Source of the DNA: an uncultured Actinomycetes bacterium
GTDB lineage: Bacteria > Actinomycetota > Actinomycetes > Nanopelagicales > Nanopelagicaceae
Assembly: GCA_937864205.1 (NCBI GenBank)
Contig: CALMJB010000108.1
Span: forward strand, 1-19,018
Reading direction: 5' to 3'
Length of the DNA: 19,018 nt
Positions 1 to 6,908 of the stretch are shown in pieces. The notes below the pieces were generated by a model. It was not told the origin of the DNA. It saw only the letters and a list, made by a program, of their open reading frames with translations, and searched no databases. Both the position numbers and the translations under genes were made by a program. Every line of letters begins with the position of its first letter. Positions within the stretch are counted from its first letter, which is position 1.

Positions 1-809
1 TTGAACTCTGGTGCTACTGCCACATCGGTCGGCAATAACAATTTAACTTGAAGTTGTGCCGCGCGTTTGATTAGCTCTTTAACAGTTTCAATCTGATCAG
101 TTTCAACTAGCGACTTGCCAACTTGGTAACCCTGGGCTGCTAAAAAAGTAAATGCCATTCCCCCGCCAATTGCCAATAAATTAACTCTTTCAAGTAGGTG
201 CGAAATGACGCCTAATTTGTCGGAAACTTTCGCACCCCCTAACACCACTGCATATGGACGGTCTGGGTTCTGGGTTAGTTTTTTTAAAATTGTTACTTCA
301 GCTTCAATTAAGTATCCGGTTGCATGTGGCAGACGCTTGGCAAGTTCAAAAACTGATGCGTGTTTGCGATGAACTGCGCCAAAACCATCGCCAACATAAA
401 ACTGGCCGTATTTAGATAACTCTTCGGCCAGCGCTTCACGTTCGGAATCTATTTTGCTGGTTTCGGCAGCTTCATAGCGAATGTTTTCAAGTAGCAAGAT
501 CTCGCCATTGTTTAATTTTGAGGTATCGGCGCCAACAATCTGTTCTGAAAAATGAACCTTACGTCCGGTTAGTTCGGCAAGCCGTTGCGCTACCGGTCGT
601 AATGAAAGTTCTGGTTTTCGTTCACCTTTTGGTCTACCTAAGTGAGCAATTAGTACGACTTTGCACTCATTTGAGAGTAATTTTTCAATCGTAGGTAGTG
701 CGGCGCGAATTCTGCCATCATCGGAGATTTTGCCATTCACTAATGGCACATTTAAATCGCACCGAAGTACGACCGACTTATTTGCTAGTTTTGCTTGATC
801 TAAATTCAT
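1..809 (-). CDS. pgk: Phosphoglycerate kinase, 3' end beyond window (partial)
   Basis: Phosphoglycerate kinase catalyses the cytosolic glycolytic step 1,3-bisphosphoglycerate + ADP to 3-phosphoglycerate + ATP. The first 269 residues are visible, against about 400 for the family; the C-terminal nucleotide-binding half is cut by the left edge. The ATG at 809-807 opens MNLDQAKLANKSVVLRCDLN. Visible motifs are RCDLNVP (residues 16-22), the substrate-binding HLGRP (56-60), GDGFGAVHRKHAS near 140-152, GGAKVSDK (191-198) and GGGMAF (215-220). The gene starts only 8 bp after the gap stop codon on the same strand, so it is almost certainly co-transcribed with gap, which supplies its substrate. No strong Shine-Dalgarno is visible, which suggests translational coupling. 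Identification is certain; completeness cannot be judged. Confidence 0.97.
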   Translation of the reverse strand, partial: MNLDQAKLANKSVVLRCDLNVPLVNGKISDDGRIRAALPTIEKLLSNECKVVLIAHLGRPKGERKPELSLRPVAQRLAELTGRKVHFSEQIVGADTSKLNNGEILLLENIRYEAAETSKIDSEREALAEELSKYGQFYVGDGFGAVHRKHASVFELAKRLPHATGYLIEAEVTILKKLTQNPDRPYAVVLGGAKVSDKLGVISHLLERVNLLAIGGGMAFTFLAAQGYQVGKSLVETDQIETVKELIKRAAQLQVKLLLPTDVAVAPEF

Positions 810-817
810 CAACCAGA

Positions 818-1819
818 TTACAGAGACTTACCAATGTAATTGATTAAATCTACGAGGCGATTGGAATATCCCCATTCGTTGTCGTACCAGCCAACTACTT
901 TCACAGTTGAACCAATTGCTTTTGTTAGACCGGCATCAAAGATGCAGGAACTTGGATCTGTGACGATGTCAGCCGAGACGATTGGGTCTTCGGTGTATGT
1001 CAGATAGCCCTTAAGCGCGCCTTCGCTCGCTTTTTTCATTGCCGCATTAATTTGATCAGCGGTAACTTCTTTAGATAACTCAACCGTTAAATCAGTGGCC
1101 GATCCGGTTGGCACTGGAACCCGCATAGCGAATCCATCTAACTTTCCTTTCAAATCTGGCAGTACCAATGAAATTGCTTTCGCGGCACCAGTTGAACTTG
1201 GAATGATTGAAAGAGCTGCGGCACGGGCTCTGCGTAAATCTTTATGCGGAAAATCTAAAATCACTTGATCATTTGTATAGGCATGCACAGTTGTCATCAA
1301 ACCGCGCACGATTTTAAATTCATCATGAAGAACTTTGGCCATCGGTGCTAAACAGTTAGTGGTGCAAGATGCATTTGAGATTATTTTGTGTTTTGCCGGA
1401 TCATAATTTTTTTCATTTACGCCCATCACAATAGTGATGTCTTCATCTGTTGCTGGAGCGGAAATAATTACTTTTTTTGCTCCGGCCGAAATATGTTTGC
1501 TGGCATCAGCTGCCTTTGTGAAGATTCCAGTTGATTCAACAACCACATCGGCACCTAATTTTGCCCAAGGTAGGTTAGCGGGATCTTTTTCTGCGCTGAC
1601 TGAAATTGTTTTTCCGCCAACCGTGATCGAATTGTCGGTATGAGTAACAGGTAGATCTAATTTTCCTAGAATCGAGTCATACTTTAAAAGGTGTGCCAAT
1701 GTTGAAGTGGCGGTCAGATCATTAATGCCAACTATCTCAAAATTTGCCTTGCCAGATAGTGATGCCCTTAAGAAGTTACGACCAATTCTGCCAAATCCGT
1801 TTACGCCTACCTTAATCAT
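818..1819 (-). CDS. gap: Type I glyceraldehyde-3-phosphate dehydrogenase
   Basis: Oxidises and phosphorylates glyceraldehyde 3-phosphate to 1,3-bisphosphoglycerate with NAD+, in the cytosol. At 333 aa it is normal length. The N-terminal Rossmann motif NGFGRIGR (residues 7-14) is intact. Asp34 in GIND sits where NAD-specific enzymes carry an acidic residue; with Phe-Pro at 190-191 this favours NAD over NADP (inference from family knowledge). The catalytic motif SNASCTTNCLAP (148-159) has nucleophile Cys152, and His179 is the likely general base. The C-terminal signature WYDNEWGYSN is at 311-320. The ATG has an AAAAGG ribosome-binding site (1825-1830) 5 nt upstream. It is the first gene of a gap-pgk pair and follows whiA after 163 bp that contain a likely promoter. 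Nothing looks truncated. Confidence 0.98.
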   Translation of the reverse strand: MIKVGVNGFGRIGRNFLRASLSGKANFEIVGINDLTATSTLAHLLKYDSILGKLDLPVTHTDNSITVGGKTISVSAEKDPANLPWAKLGADVVVESTGIFTKAADASKHISAGAKKVIISAPATDEDITIVMGVNEKNYDPAKHKIISNASCTTNCLAPMAKVLHDEFKIVRGLMTTVHAYTNDQVILDFPHKDLRRARAAALSIIPSSTGAAKAISLVLPDLKGKLDGFAMRVPVPTGSATDLTVELSKEVTADQINAAMKKASEGALKGYLTYTEDPIVSADIVTDPSSCIFDAGLTKAIGSTVKVVGWYDNEWGYSNRLVDLINYIGKSL

Positions 1820-1875
1820 TTGTACCTTTTATCTCTCGTTTTATATCTGGCTATCTCTAATTAATTTCTTCTAAC

Positions 1876-1894
1876 TCTTAATGAGTACTTAAGA
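1876..1894. promoter_or_regulatory. Inverted repeat just downstream of the gap promoter (possible operator or 5' mRNA hairpin)
   Basis: TCTTAA and TTAAGA form 6-bp arms around a 7-nt centre (TGAGTAC). If the TATAAT at 1907-1912 is the -10 box, transcription would begin near 1900 and this repeat would span roughly +6 to +24. That is a common position for a repressor operator, and would also make a short hairpin near the mRNA 5' end. No regulator is known from the sequence. An A/T-rich 6-bp arm can arise by chance, so this is only a candidate. Confidence 0.35.
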
Positions 1895-1906
1895 CTGAGA
1901 ATGCAA

Positions 1907-1912
1907 ATTATA
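1907..1912 (-). promoter_or_regulatory. -10 box (TATAAT) of the gap-pgk promoter
   Basis: A perfect TATAAT is read on the minus strand, about 90 bp before the gap start codon and inside the longest gap of the minus-strand train. It predicts a 5' leader of about 80 nt. At the usual 16-18 nt upstream there is only a T-rich stretch and no TTGACA-like -35. Promoter assignment is an inference from the box and its placement. Confidence 0.5.
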
Positions 1913-1949
1913 CATTGCCTGAGGTTACGAAAAAGTTAACTAAAAATTA

Positions 1950-1975
1950 CTGCGATAAATTAAATATATTTGCAG
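1950..1975 (-). terminator. Weak terminator-like hairpin after whiA
   Basis: About 8 nt past the whiA stop codon, CTGC and GCAG form 4-bp outer arms, with an inner AAAT/ATTT pairing interrupted by a 3-nt bulge. On the minus strand this is followed by UAAUUUUUA. The stem is short and A/T-rich, so any termination would be partial. It could separate whiA transcription from the gap promoter. Confidence 0.25.
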
Positions 1976-1982
1976 ATTTCGA

Positions 1983-2960
1983 TTAATTCAGTAAATCTGG
2001 CGTGACGCTTGCTTCGGTATCTGGAATTCCTAGTTCCCGGGCGCGCTTATCTGCCATTGCCAACAATCTTCTTATTCGACCTGCGATTGCATCTTTGGTC
2101 ATTGGTGGCGAGGCTAGTGATCCCAACTCTTCCAAACTCGCTTGTCCATGTTCAATTCGAAGTTTGCCCGCTTGAGAAAGATGGTTAGGAATCTCATCCC
2201 CCAAAATTTCTAACGCCCTCGCAACTCGGGCAGATGCTGCTACTGCAGCTCTCGCCGATCTTCTTAAGTTTGCATCATCAAAATTAGCTAACCGATTTGC
2301 AGTCGCTCTGACTTCGCGACGCATGCGCCGCTCTTCCCAAGCCAGCACCGAATCATGCGCGCCAATTTTTGTCAGCAATGCAGAAATGGCATCGCCATCT
2401 CTAATTACTACTCGATCAACGCTTCTAACCTCGCGAGCTTTCGCAGTGATTCCCAATCTTCTAGCCGCACCAACTAAAGCCAACGCCGCTTCTGGTCCAG
2501 GGCAAGCAATTTCTAGCGCCGAAGATCGACCTGGTTCCGTTAACGAACCATGTGCTAAAAACGCACCCCGCCATGCTGATTCTGAATCACAAAGCGCGGC
2601 TGAAACTACTTGTGGCGGCAATCCGCGAACTGGACGATTATTGCTATCGATTAAACCAGTCTGTCTTGCTAACGCTTCACCATCTGCAATTACTCTGACC
2701 ACGTAGCGCGAGCCTTTACGCATCCCGCTTGATGTCACAACAGATAGTTCACTTTCATGACCATAAATTTCAGAAATGTCTTTTCTTAATCTGCGCGCGG
2801 TTTGTGCGGCATCAACCTCAACTTCCACCATGATTTTTCCGGCTACAACATGTAATCCGCCCGCAAATCGCAAAAGTGCTGAGACCTCTGCTTTTCGACA
2901 ACATGGTTTAGTGGTGGCAAGTCGCGCTAATTCATCTTTGACAGATTCAGTCATCGCCAT
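1983..2960 (-). CDS. whiA: WhiA, DNA-binding sporulation/cell-division regulator
   Basis: WhiA-family transcription factor with a LAGLIDADG homing-endonuclease-like N-terminal domain and a C-terminal helix-turn-helix. In Streptomyces it acts with WhiB to switch on division genes; in Firmicutes it affects division and growth. The preferred ATG (2960-2958, MAMTESVKDEL) gives 325 aa and matches the Streptomyces N-terminus as I recall it. Visible features, counted from this start, are CCRKAE (20-25), AFLAHGSLTEPGRSS (133-147) in the LAGLIDADG-like core, the basic block EERRMRREVRATANRL (209-224), and the HTH region around SLEELG (275-280) to AGRIRRLL (292-299). An in-frame ATG two codons upstream (2966) lies only 3 nt after GGAGG, whereas 2960 is 9 nt away. 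It is the third gene of rapZ-yvcK-whiA. Confidence 0.97.
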   Translation of the reverse strand: MAMTESVKDELARLATTKPCCRKAEVSALLRFAGGLHVVAGKIMVEVEVDAAQTARRLRKDISEIYGHESELSVVTSSGMRKGSRYVVRVIADGEALARQTGLIDSNNRPVRGLPPQVVSAALCDSESAWRGAFLAHGSLTEPGRSSALEIACPGPEAALALVGAARRLGITAKAREVRSVDRVVIRDGDAISALLTKIGAHDSVLAWEERRMRREVRATANRLANFDDANLRRSARAAVAASARVARALEILGDEIPNHLSQAGKLRIEHGQASLEELGSLASPPMTKDAIAGRIRRLLAMADKRARELGIPDTEASVTPDLLN

Positions 2961-2966
2961 TTGCAT

Positions 2967-2974
2967 TCACCTCC
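2967..2974 (-). promoter_or_regulatory. Strong Shine-Dalgarno deciding the whiA start
   Basis: GGAGGTGA on the minus strand is a near-perfect complement of the 16S rRNA 3' end. The GGAGG core is 9 nt before the ATG at 2960, but only 3 nt before the alternative ATG at 2966. This supports the downstream start and contrasts with weak or absent Shine-Dalgarno sites at most other starts here. Confidence 0.75.
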
Positions 2975-3010
2975 ACCGTTGTTCAATTTAATTTACTCAT
3001 TATCTATTAA

Positions 3011-3967
3011 TCAATTTTTCTTATTCTTAATTATCTGATTAAAAACCTGCGCTAACTTATCAACATCATGGTGAAATTGTGAGGAATTGCTTGCCAATTT
3101 TTCATCAATTACCTGGCCACCTTGCTTGGTGATTAATCTCTCAAGATCTGAGTAATCTTGATTTGAATTTGTAAATTTGCTCTTATCAACGATTGCATAA
3201 TCAATTTTCAACTTTGGCGCATGCTTTATCACCAATTCAAGGTGCTCTGTTGGGGTGTATCGAGAGTACTCATCACCATACTTATGATCCGGCAGATTAA
3301 AGATCATTATTTTTTGGGCTTTACTTTCGACAATCGCGTTTGCCTGTTCTTGTAAGAGAAAATGTGGCATCACACTTGAAAGCCATGAACCTGGTCCGAT
3401 TGTTATTAGGTTGGCATTTTTAATCGAATGTAATGCTTCTGGAGTTGCCATTGGATTTTCCGGAATCAATTTCAAACTGGTCATTTTTCCAGTAGCGGCC
3501 GCCACCTCAACCTGACCTCGAATCATTTTCTCGCCATTTCGATCTTGAAATTTCGCTTCAATATCCAAAGGTTGTAATGACATTGGTAAAACTTTTCCCA
3601 CCACTTTAAGTAGCGATGCAACCCGTTCCACACCTTTTACCGGATCATGATCTCGATCCCATAGCGCTGCTAATAAAAGATTTCCGATGGCATGACCATT
3701 CATCTGGCCTTCGCTAGAAAATCGATACTGCATTATTTGCGCCCAATCCCGACCCCACTGATCATCGCCACACAACGCTGCTAATGCCATTCTTAAATCT
3801 CCGGGCGGAAGGGAATTAAATTCTGCCCGTAATCGCCCAGATGAACCGCCATTATCTGCAACAGTGACGATTGCAGTTATTTCGGTGGTTATCTTTCGCA
3901 TCGCCGAAAGGGTGGCAGCCAAACCATGACCGCCACCAAGACAGACAACTTTTATTTGGTTACTCAT
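3011..3967 (-). CDS. yvcK: YvcK-family (CofD-like) UDP-sugar-binding regulatory protein
   Basis: Member of the YvcK/gluconeogenesis-factor family, which shares the CofD (2-phospho-L-lactate transferase) fold. Bacillus YvcK binds UDP-GlcNAc and is needed for normal cell-wall synthesis and shape on gluconeogenic carbon sources; the M. tuberculosis homologue CuvA is linked to cell-envelope metabolism. The protein has 318 aa, typical of the family. Visible motifs are GGGHGL (11-16), ADNGGSSGRLR (37-47), PPGDLR (54-59), GHAIGNLLL (91-99), and an IGPGSW motif near the middle. The GGGHGL form, in place of GGGTGL, is usual in Actinobacteria as I remember it. The gene lies 13 bp after rapZ and 44-50 bp before whiA. 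Its ATG has no clear Shine-Dalgarno, so translation may be coupled to rapZ. A cytosolic regulatory role in envelope precursor supply is inferred from the family. Confidence 0.95.
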   Translation of the reverse strand: MSNQIKVVCLGGGHGLAATLSAMRKITTEITAIVTVADNGGSSGRLRAEFNSLPPGDLRMALAALCGDDQWGRDWAQIMQYRFSSEGQMNGHAIGNLLLAALWDRDHDPVKGVERVASLLKVVGKVLPMSLQPLDIEAKFQDRNGEKMIRGQVEVAAATGKMTSLKLIPENPMATPEALHSIKNANLITIGPGSWLSSVMPHFLLQEQANAIVESKAQKIMIFNLPDHKYGDEYSRYTPTEHLELVIKHAPKLKIDYAIVDKSKFTNSNQDYSDLERLITKQGGQVIDEKLASNSSQFHHDVDKLAQVFNQIIKNKKN

Positions 3968-3980
3968 AGCTTTTGTAAAC

Positions 3981-4862
3981 CTAGACCTCTCGACCTAAGT
4001 CGCGGTGAACTGCGGTAGCAATGATTTGCTTACCAGCAAGTTTCTTCCCCTTGGTTACACGATTTACTAATTCTTCTGCGATTGCCACAGAACGATGTTT
4101 ACCGCCGGTGCAACCAATCGCCAATGTTAAGAATTTTCTACCTTCAGTAATGAATCCATTAGCCATCGTTTCAAACAGATCTTGATATCGCGCTAAAAAT
4201 TCCTGCACATTATCGGCTGCTAAAACCTCAGTTCGTACCGCTGGATCTAATCCAGTCAGTGGCCGAAGTTCTGGTTTCCAATGCGGATTTGCGATGAAAC
4301 GGCAATCCATCACTAAATCGGCATCGACCGGCAAACCATATTTATATCCAAATGAAAGTATGTTCACCCGCAGATCTGCATTCTCATCGGTTCGAAATAT
4401 CTCGGATACCTTATGTTCCAATTGATGAATATTTAAAGCAGAGGTATCAATAACTAAATCTGCACTTGATCTAATTTCGCGCAATCGATCACGTTCTTTA
4501 TTGATTCCATCGACAATTCGATCAGCTGCTTGCAGTGGGTGGGGTCTACGAGTAGCTTCAAAGCGACGCACCAATGATTCATCGGATGCGTCTACAAATA
4601 AAATCTGACGATTCAAACCAGACTCAGTTAGTTCAGCAAGCGAATTATTTAAATCGTTAAAGAATTCTCTACCACGCACATCTACGACCACCGCTATTCT
4701 TTTAATGGTGGGTGAAACTAACTTAATTAAATTTGTTAATAATGCCGGTGGCAGGTTATCAACCACATACCAACCCAGATCTTCCATTGCATGTGCCACT
4801 GTGGAACGGCCAGCGCCACTCATTCCACTTATAAGCACTAATTGCGTTTGCTTCATTTGCAT
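3981..4862 (-). CDS. rapZ: RapZ-family nucleotide-binding protein
   Basis: RapZ (YvcJ) family. E. coli RapZ binds glucosamine-6-phosphate and directs decay of the GlmZ small RNA; YvcJ of Bacillus hydrolyses GTP. In Actinobacteria the RNA role is unproven. The length of 293 aa is normal. The N-terminal P-loop GMSGAGRS (13-20) has Arg where the Walker A lysine normally sits, which I recall in other actinobacterial homologues. Next come DNLPPALL (35-42) and VVVDVRGREFF (58-68). The C-terminal domain has SFGYKYGLP (170-178) and GCTGGKHRSV (250-259), the conserved ligand-binding part. Two ATGs are possible, at 4862 and 4856 (second Met = residue 3); neither has a strong ribosome-binding site. It follows uvrC by 52 bp and precedes yvcK by 13 bp. 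Confidence 0.96.
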   Translation of the reverse strand: MQMKQTQLVLISGMSGAGRSTVAHAMEDLGWYVVDNLPPALLTNLIKLVSPTIKRIAVVVDVRGREFFNDLNNSLAELTESGLNRQILFVDASDESLVRRFEATRRPHPLQAADRIVDGINKERDRLREIRSSADLVIDTSALNIHQLEHKVSEIFRTDENADLRVNILSFGYKYGLPVDADLVMDCRFIANPHWKPELRPLTGLDPAVRTEVLAADNVQEFLARYQDLFETMANGFITEGRKFLTLAIGCTGGKHRSVAIAEELVNRVTKGKKLAGKQIIATAVHRDLGREV

Positions 4863-4912
4863 CTCATTGGCGGTTCATTCGCGGGTGATTCACGATAATA
4901 TCTTGCTATATC

Positions 4913-4918
4913 TGTCAA
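4913..4918 (-). promoter_or_regulatory. Perfect TTGACA hexamer, candidate -35 for rapZ-yvcK-whiA
   Basis: TTGACA on the minus strand overlaps the uvrC stop codon (TGA, 4917-4915) and lies about 50 bp before the rapZ ATG. The best -10 match is TATCGT at a short 15-nt spacing. The 17-nt position reads TCGTGA, which is poor. An internal promoter separating the regulatory trio from the repair genes is possible but not well supported. Confidence 0.3.
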
Positions 4919-6834
4919 GCATCTAAATTATCTAAATTTATTGCTTCAGATATTTGATTAGCTAGCTTTAGACCTATACCAGGAACTTTTGCAATTTCAG
5001 CGGTATTACTTTTTCTAAGTGCCGCCACTGAACCAAAGTGTTTTAGTAAAGCCGCTTTTCTATTTTCACCGAGTCCGGAAATCTCATCTAAAAAGGATTC
5101 CAGCATAGCTTTGGCACGTTTGCTGCGGTGGAAAGTAATCGCGAATCGATGAGCTTCATCTCTAATTCGTTGAAACAAATAGAGCGCCTCTGAGTTGCGC
5201 GCAAACATAACTGGTATTGGATTATTTGGTAACCAAACCTCTTCTAACCTTTTAGCTAAACCACATAGTGCAATGTCAGAAATACCCAATTCTGAAAGTG
5301 CGGCAGCAGCTGCTGAAACCTGACCTTTACCGCCATCAACGATGATCAACTGCGGGGGGTAAGCAAACTTAGGTTTAGCGCCACCTAATTCATTGAACTC
5401 TTTTAGCTCATTTGCTTTTGCAGAATCGGACAATTGATCTAGTTCTGTTAAATACCGCTTAAATCTTCGAGTTATTACTTGGTACATCGCTTGTGTGTCA
5501 TCGATTCGTCCGTTGGCGGAATTTTTTTGATCGATGATAAATCTGCGGTAATCACTCTTCTTTGCCTGGCCATCTTCAAACACCACCATGGAAGCGACCA
5601 TGTTGGTTCCTTGAGTATTAGAGATATCAAAACATTCGATTCGCAATGGCAGTTCAGCTAAATTTAACTCTTGGGCAATTTCCGCTAGAGCTCCACCACT
5701 TACCGCAGCATCATTAGCGCGTTTACTTAAGAATTGAATCAGGGCTTGATGTGCATTTCGTTTGGCCATTTGAGCTAACTCAAATTTAGCGCCGCGCTTT
5801 GGCACTTCGATTTTTACAGATTTACCAAATTTTTCAGTTAAGAAACTCTGTAATTCCAAAGGTTCGGCAATATCTTGATTAACTATTAGTTCTGCGATTA
5901 ACTCATGTTCTAAGTAATACTTACCAATCATTGCAGATAGAGCAGAACCGGCATCATCATTGAGCGAATCGGTGCGATCGACAATCCAACTTCTCGACCC
6001 AGTAATTCGACCAAATCTGACATTCATGACATTTATTGCGGCGTGCGTTATGTCTTCGTGAATTGCCATGACATCTAATTGAAAATCACTTGGCAATGAA
6101 CCTACGGTTGATTCAAAAGCCGTATCAATCGCATGCAATTGATCACGCAGTTTGGCAGCTAATTCAAATTCTTGTCGCGCCGCGGCATTATCCATTTCAG
6201 TTTTGATTCGATCCGTTAATTTGGCTGGATCTTTGGTTAAGAAATTTACTAAATCATCTGCGATTTTTTTGTGCTCAGAGATCGAAATGCGATCGACGCA
6301 GGGCGCACTGCATTTTCCAATATCACCTAATAAACAGTTTCGTTTGGTTCGACGAGCTGAATCAAAGTTGCTATCCGTGCAACTGCGAATTGGGAAAAGT
6401 CGCTGTAGCGCTTCAAATGTAGATCGCAATGCCCAACTTTGTATGTATGGACCAAAGTATTTACTCTTTTGATTTTTGCGTGACCTGGTCACATATATCT
6501 TTGGAAATTCATCTGAATAATCCACTGCAAGATATGGATAGCTCTTGTCATCGCGAAATCTCACATTGTATTTAGGGTTCTCTGACTTAATCCATGTAAA
6601 TTCCAATTGCAGAGCTTCAATTTCATTGGCAACTATCGTCCAATCGACCCGATTCGCTGAAGAAACTAATGCCCGAGTTTTTTCCGAGACATTTGATTGA
6701 AAATAAGAATTGAGTCGATTCTTGAGATTTTTTGCTTTACCTACATAAAGCACATGATCATTTTCATCAAAGAAGCGGTAGACGCCGGGTGATTCCGGAA
6801 CTTGCGTCGGACGATAGCTAGGAACTGCTGACAC
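4915..6834 (-). CDS. uvrC: UvrABC system protein C (excinuclease subunit)
   Basis: UvrC makes the two incisions, 3' and 5' of a DNA lesion, after UvrA/UvrB recognition. It has 639 aa and all expected parts. The GIY-YIG nuclease domain (about 15-95) includes PGVYRF (16-21) and LYVGKAKNLKNRL (29-41). A cysteine cluster at C152, C167, C175 and C179 matches the iron-sulfur ligands described for UvrC. The UVR domain that contacts UvrB is around ARQEFELAAKLRDQL (219-233). The RNase H-like second nuclease shows ECFDISN with D403, IIVDGGKGQ with D500, and RDEAHR with H562. A C-terminal helix-hairpin-helix pair spans about 583-635. The start is GTG (6834-6832) with only a weak purine-rich ribosome-binding site. 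It lies 74 bp after uvrA. The coding end contains a short direct repeat (AATTTAGAT twice). Confidence 0.98.
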   Translation of the reverse strand: MSAVPSYRPTQVPESPGVYRFFDENDHVLYVGKAKNLKNRLNSYFQSNVSEKTRALVSSANRVDWTIVANEIEALQLEFTWIKSENPKYNVRFRDDKSYPYLAVDYSDEFPKIYVTRSRKNQKSKYFGPYIQSWALRSTFEALQRLFPIRSCTDSNFDSARRTKRNCLLGDIGKCSAPCVDRISISEHKKIADDLVNFLTKDPAKLTDRIKTEMDNAAARQEFELAAKLRDQLHAIDTAFESTVGSLPSDFQLDVMAIHEDITHAAINVMNVRFGRITGSRSWIVDRTDSLNDDAGSALSAMIGKYYLEHELIAELIVNQDIAEPLELQSFLTEKFGKSVKIEVPKRGAKFELAQMAKRNAHQALIQFLSKRANDAAVSGGALAEIAQELNLAELPLRIECFDISNTQGTNMVASMVVFEDGQAKKSDYRRFIIDQKNSANGRIDDTQAMYQVITRRFKRYLTELDQLSDSAKANELKEFNELGGAKPKFAYPPQLIIVDGGKGQVSAAAAALSELGISDIALCGLAKRLEEVWLPNNPIPVMFARNSEALYLFQRIRDEAHRFAITFHRSKRAKAMLESFLDEISGLGENRKAALLKHFGSVAALRKSNTAEIAKVPGIGLKLANQISEAINLDNLDA

Positions 6835-6908
6835 TTTCTTCTACCAACCCCCGACTAATGAAACCTAATTTTTTTAATTATTTGCTAAATTTTTTGACTA
6901 TTTTCCAC

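Noticed and set aside
801..830. TAATCT 5 nt before the pgk ATG as another leaderless promoter
   Set aside because: The spacing is short and the box overlaps the gap stop codon region. Co-transcription with gap, 8 bp away, explains expression better.
2323..2706. 127-codon plus-strand open frame inside whiA, and a similar 131-codon frame at 9673-10068 across the uvrA/uvrB junction
   Set aside because: Both lie opposite strongly conserved coding sequence and their translations show no domain.
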